From positions 1 through 64,000 of the forward strand of contig SFGA01000003.1 in the NCBI GenBank assembly GCA_004556705.1: DNA of 64,000 nucleotides, in the 5' to 3' direction. The position numbers and the translations under genes were made by a program. Positions 62,719 through 64,000 of this stretch are shown one piece after another. Numbering within the stretch: position 1 is the first letter of the stretch; the number at the start of each line of letters is the position of its first letter. The stretch comes from Ruminococcus sp. GTDB lineage: Bacteria; Bacillota; Clostridia; Oscillospirales; Acutalibacteraceae. The notes beneath the pieces are model-generated. The model was not told the DNA's origin. It did no database searches and saw only the letters and a list, made by a program, of their open reading frames with translations.

Positions 62719-63501
62719 ATGAATAAAACCGTAAGGGTGCTTGCAGTCGGCGATGTTGTTTCAGCTGTGGGTTGTGAAAAATTGAGGGAGCTTTTACCCT
62801 CTCTTAAAAAGGAAAAAAATATAGATGTTTGTATTGTAAACGGTGAAAATGCCGCAGTCGGAAACGGAATGACCGCTTTTTCGTGCGAGCATATTTTTGC
62901 AAGCGGTGCAGACGTCATTACAGGCGGAAATCATACGTTCAAACGGCGTGAATTTTATGAAACGCTTGAAAATTCGTATTCGATAGTACGTCCTATAAAT
63001 TATTCGGAGGATTGCCCCGGCAGAGGATATACGATTGTAGACAAAGGCTTTGTCAGAATAGGCGTTGTAAATGTTCTCGGCACGATCTATATGGAAAACC
63101 TCAAAAATCCTTTTGATTGTATGGACGAGGCAATAAAAAAGCTTCGTGATGAGGTGAACATAATTATTGTTGACTTGCACGCAGAGGCAACGGCGGAAAA
63201 AAAGGCGCTCGGATTTTACCTTGACGGAAAGGTTTCGGCGGTGTACGGCACACACACTCATGTTCAGACGGCAGATGAACAGATTTTGCCAAACGGAACG
63301 GGCTATATAACCGACGTCGGAATGACAGGTCCGTCACTTTCGGTAATAGGCGTTAAGCCCGAGCTTGCGATTGAAAAAATGCGTACAAATATGCCCGTAA
63401 GATTTGAAAATCCTAACGATAATGCTCTCTTGCAGGGTATAATATTTGAGATAGACCGTTCAAGCGGAAAAACCGTTTCGGTTGAGCGAATAAGTATATA
63501 A
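62719..63501 (+). CDS. ymdB: YmdB-family metallophosphodiesterase
   Basis: This 260-residue enzyme of the TIGR00282 family hydrolyses cyclic nucleotides such as 2',3'-cAMP and influences sporulation and biofilm in Bacillus. The metal-binding residues are in VLAVGDVVSAVG (Asp), VNGENAAVGNGMT (Asn/Glu), ITGGNHTFKR (Asn-His), VDLHAEATAEKKALG (His) and YGTHTHVQTADEQ (HTH). The order and spacing match, and the chain is complete. It is adjacent to rny as in many Firmicutes. It ends 16 bases before the next gene. Confidence 0.95.
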   Translation: MNKTVRVLAVGDVVSAVGCEKLRELLPSLKKEKNIDVCIVNGENAAVGNGMTAFSCEHIFASGADVITGGNHTFKRREFYETLENSYSIVRPINYSEDCPGRGYTIVDKGFVRIGVVNVLGTIYMENLKNPFDCMDEAIKKLRDEVNIIIVDLHAEATAEKKALGFYLDGKVSAVYGTHTHVQTADEQILPNGTGYITDVGMTGPSLSVIGVKPELAIEKMRTNMPVRFENPNDNALLQGIIFEIDRSSGKTVSVERISI

Positions 63502-63517
63502 AAAGGAGGCGGCTGCC

Positions 63518-64000
63518 GTGAAAAAGAGAATAATTGCGTTTTGCTGTGCATTGACGGTGGTTGCAATCCTGCTTTGCTCTTGTACGAAAACTCCGACAAC
63601 CCCCGAGGGAGAAACAAACACAAATACGGGTACGGGAAATACGCAGACGGCGGAAATTATTTTGCCGTATGCAACGAGCGACTCGCTAAATCCGTATTTC
63701 GCAACGGGCAACGAAAATATTGCATTGGCTTCGCTTTACTGTCAACCGCTTTATACGGTAAAATCGGATTATTCGGCTGAGGCGGTGCTTGCAGACAGTA
63801 TCGCAACAAACGGCACAAAGGTCAGCGTTACGCTTAAAAGTGCGGTGTTCAGCGATGGTACATCCGTTACGGCAAAGGATGTTGTCTACTCTTTTAATAA
63901 GGCTAAAGCGTCCGTTGCGTTTTCACAAAGGCTTTCAAATATCAATTCGGTTAACGCTTCGGGCTCAACAGTCATATTTACGCTTGCGGCTCCCGATTCG
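63518..64000 (+). CDS. Peptide-binding lipoprotein of an ABC importer (SBP family 5), partial
   Basis: The frame starts at GTG 63518 (AAGGAGG 9 bases ahead) and runs off the window end at residue 161. A signal peptide with lipobox LLCSC (Cys about 21) is followed by a Thr/Glu/Asn-rich linker and the SBP_bac_5 beginning: IILPYATSDSLNPYFATGNENIALASLYCQPLYTV and KSAVFSDGTSVTAKDVVYSFNKAK, the signature near 110-135. It captures oligopeptides or nickel/dipeptide-type ligands for import. The remainder lies beyond the window. Confidence 0.9.
   Translation, partial: MKKRIIAFCCALTVVAILLCSCTKTPTTPEGETNTNTGTGNTQTAEIILPYATSDSLNPYFATGNENIALASLYCQPLYTVKSDYSAEAVLADSIATNGTKVSVTLKSAVFSDGTSVTAKDVVYSFNKAKASVAFSQRLSNINSVNASGSTVIFTLAAPDS

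Overview
The window looks like a low-GC Firmicute of the class Clostridia, most likely a gut Ruminococcaceae/Oscillospiraceae-type bacterium. The basis is the rny-ymdB chromosomal pair on the right, the tRNA and 5S style on the left, GGAGG-type ribosome sites with frequent TTG/GTG starts, and the mobile-element content. Accession-level identity cannot be read from the sequence.

Layout. Positions 1-600 carry a tRNA-Lys, a tRNA-Glu and a 5S rRNA fused to tRNA-Asn; 714-1397 is a membrane protein; 1528-1601 is a damaged tRNA-Ala. From about 1.9 to 41.1 kb lies an integrative and conjugative element (ICE). Its modules are: entry and small regulators (DUF4314, C5 methylase, YubB-like, D12 adenine methylase, two AbrB-fold proteins, DUF3846, SpoVG); surface proteins (lipoprotein and a 1458-residue thioester/Cna-B adhesin); the mating channel (VirB2-like, TrbL/VirB6-like, PrgI, VirB4, NlpC/P60 hydrolase); mobilisation (oriT candidate, RHH accessory protein, MobP-type relaxase with Sel1 repeats); TOPRIM protein, VirD4 coupling protein and an HTH protein; an agr-type quorum-sensing cargo with a secreted peptide-like protein, two lipoprotein/membrane accessory proteins and an ABC exporter; then a sigma factor, a MazF toxin and three tandem large serine recombinases that probably integrate the element.

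From 41.1 to 60.9 kb is an accessory island rich in defence-like genes. It opens with a tyrosine recombinase next to a 1.77 kb cassette bounded by perfect 34-bp inverted repeats. The cassette holds a methyltransferase and, on the other strand, a GNAT-like gene plus a small membrane protein. This is a strong candidate for a phase-variable, invertible two-way expression switch. It abuts a SIR2-HerA pair (a known antiphage architecture), then an Mrr-like nuclease, a winged-helix-like/metallopeptidase pair, an IS3 element, and a three-gene group of an uncharacterised alpha-helical protein, a Ser/Thr kinase and a ComEC-like metallo-beta-lactamase-fold hydrolase. A GNAT gene and an APH-like kinase close the island. 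Partial IS and gene remnants and degenerate 70-bp direct repeats suggest repeated insertion here.

The right end returns to core chromosome: ribonuclease Y (rny), the phosphodiesterase ymdB and the start of a peptide-binding lipoprotein.

The most interesting items are the invertible cassette beside SIR2-HerA, the agr-controlled export locus with a readable autoinducing peptide, a stem-loop leader shared by two unrelated ICE genes, a slippery-site frameshift in virD4, the kinase-MBL module, and a 93-nt tRNA-like element inside the ICE.
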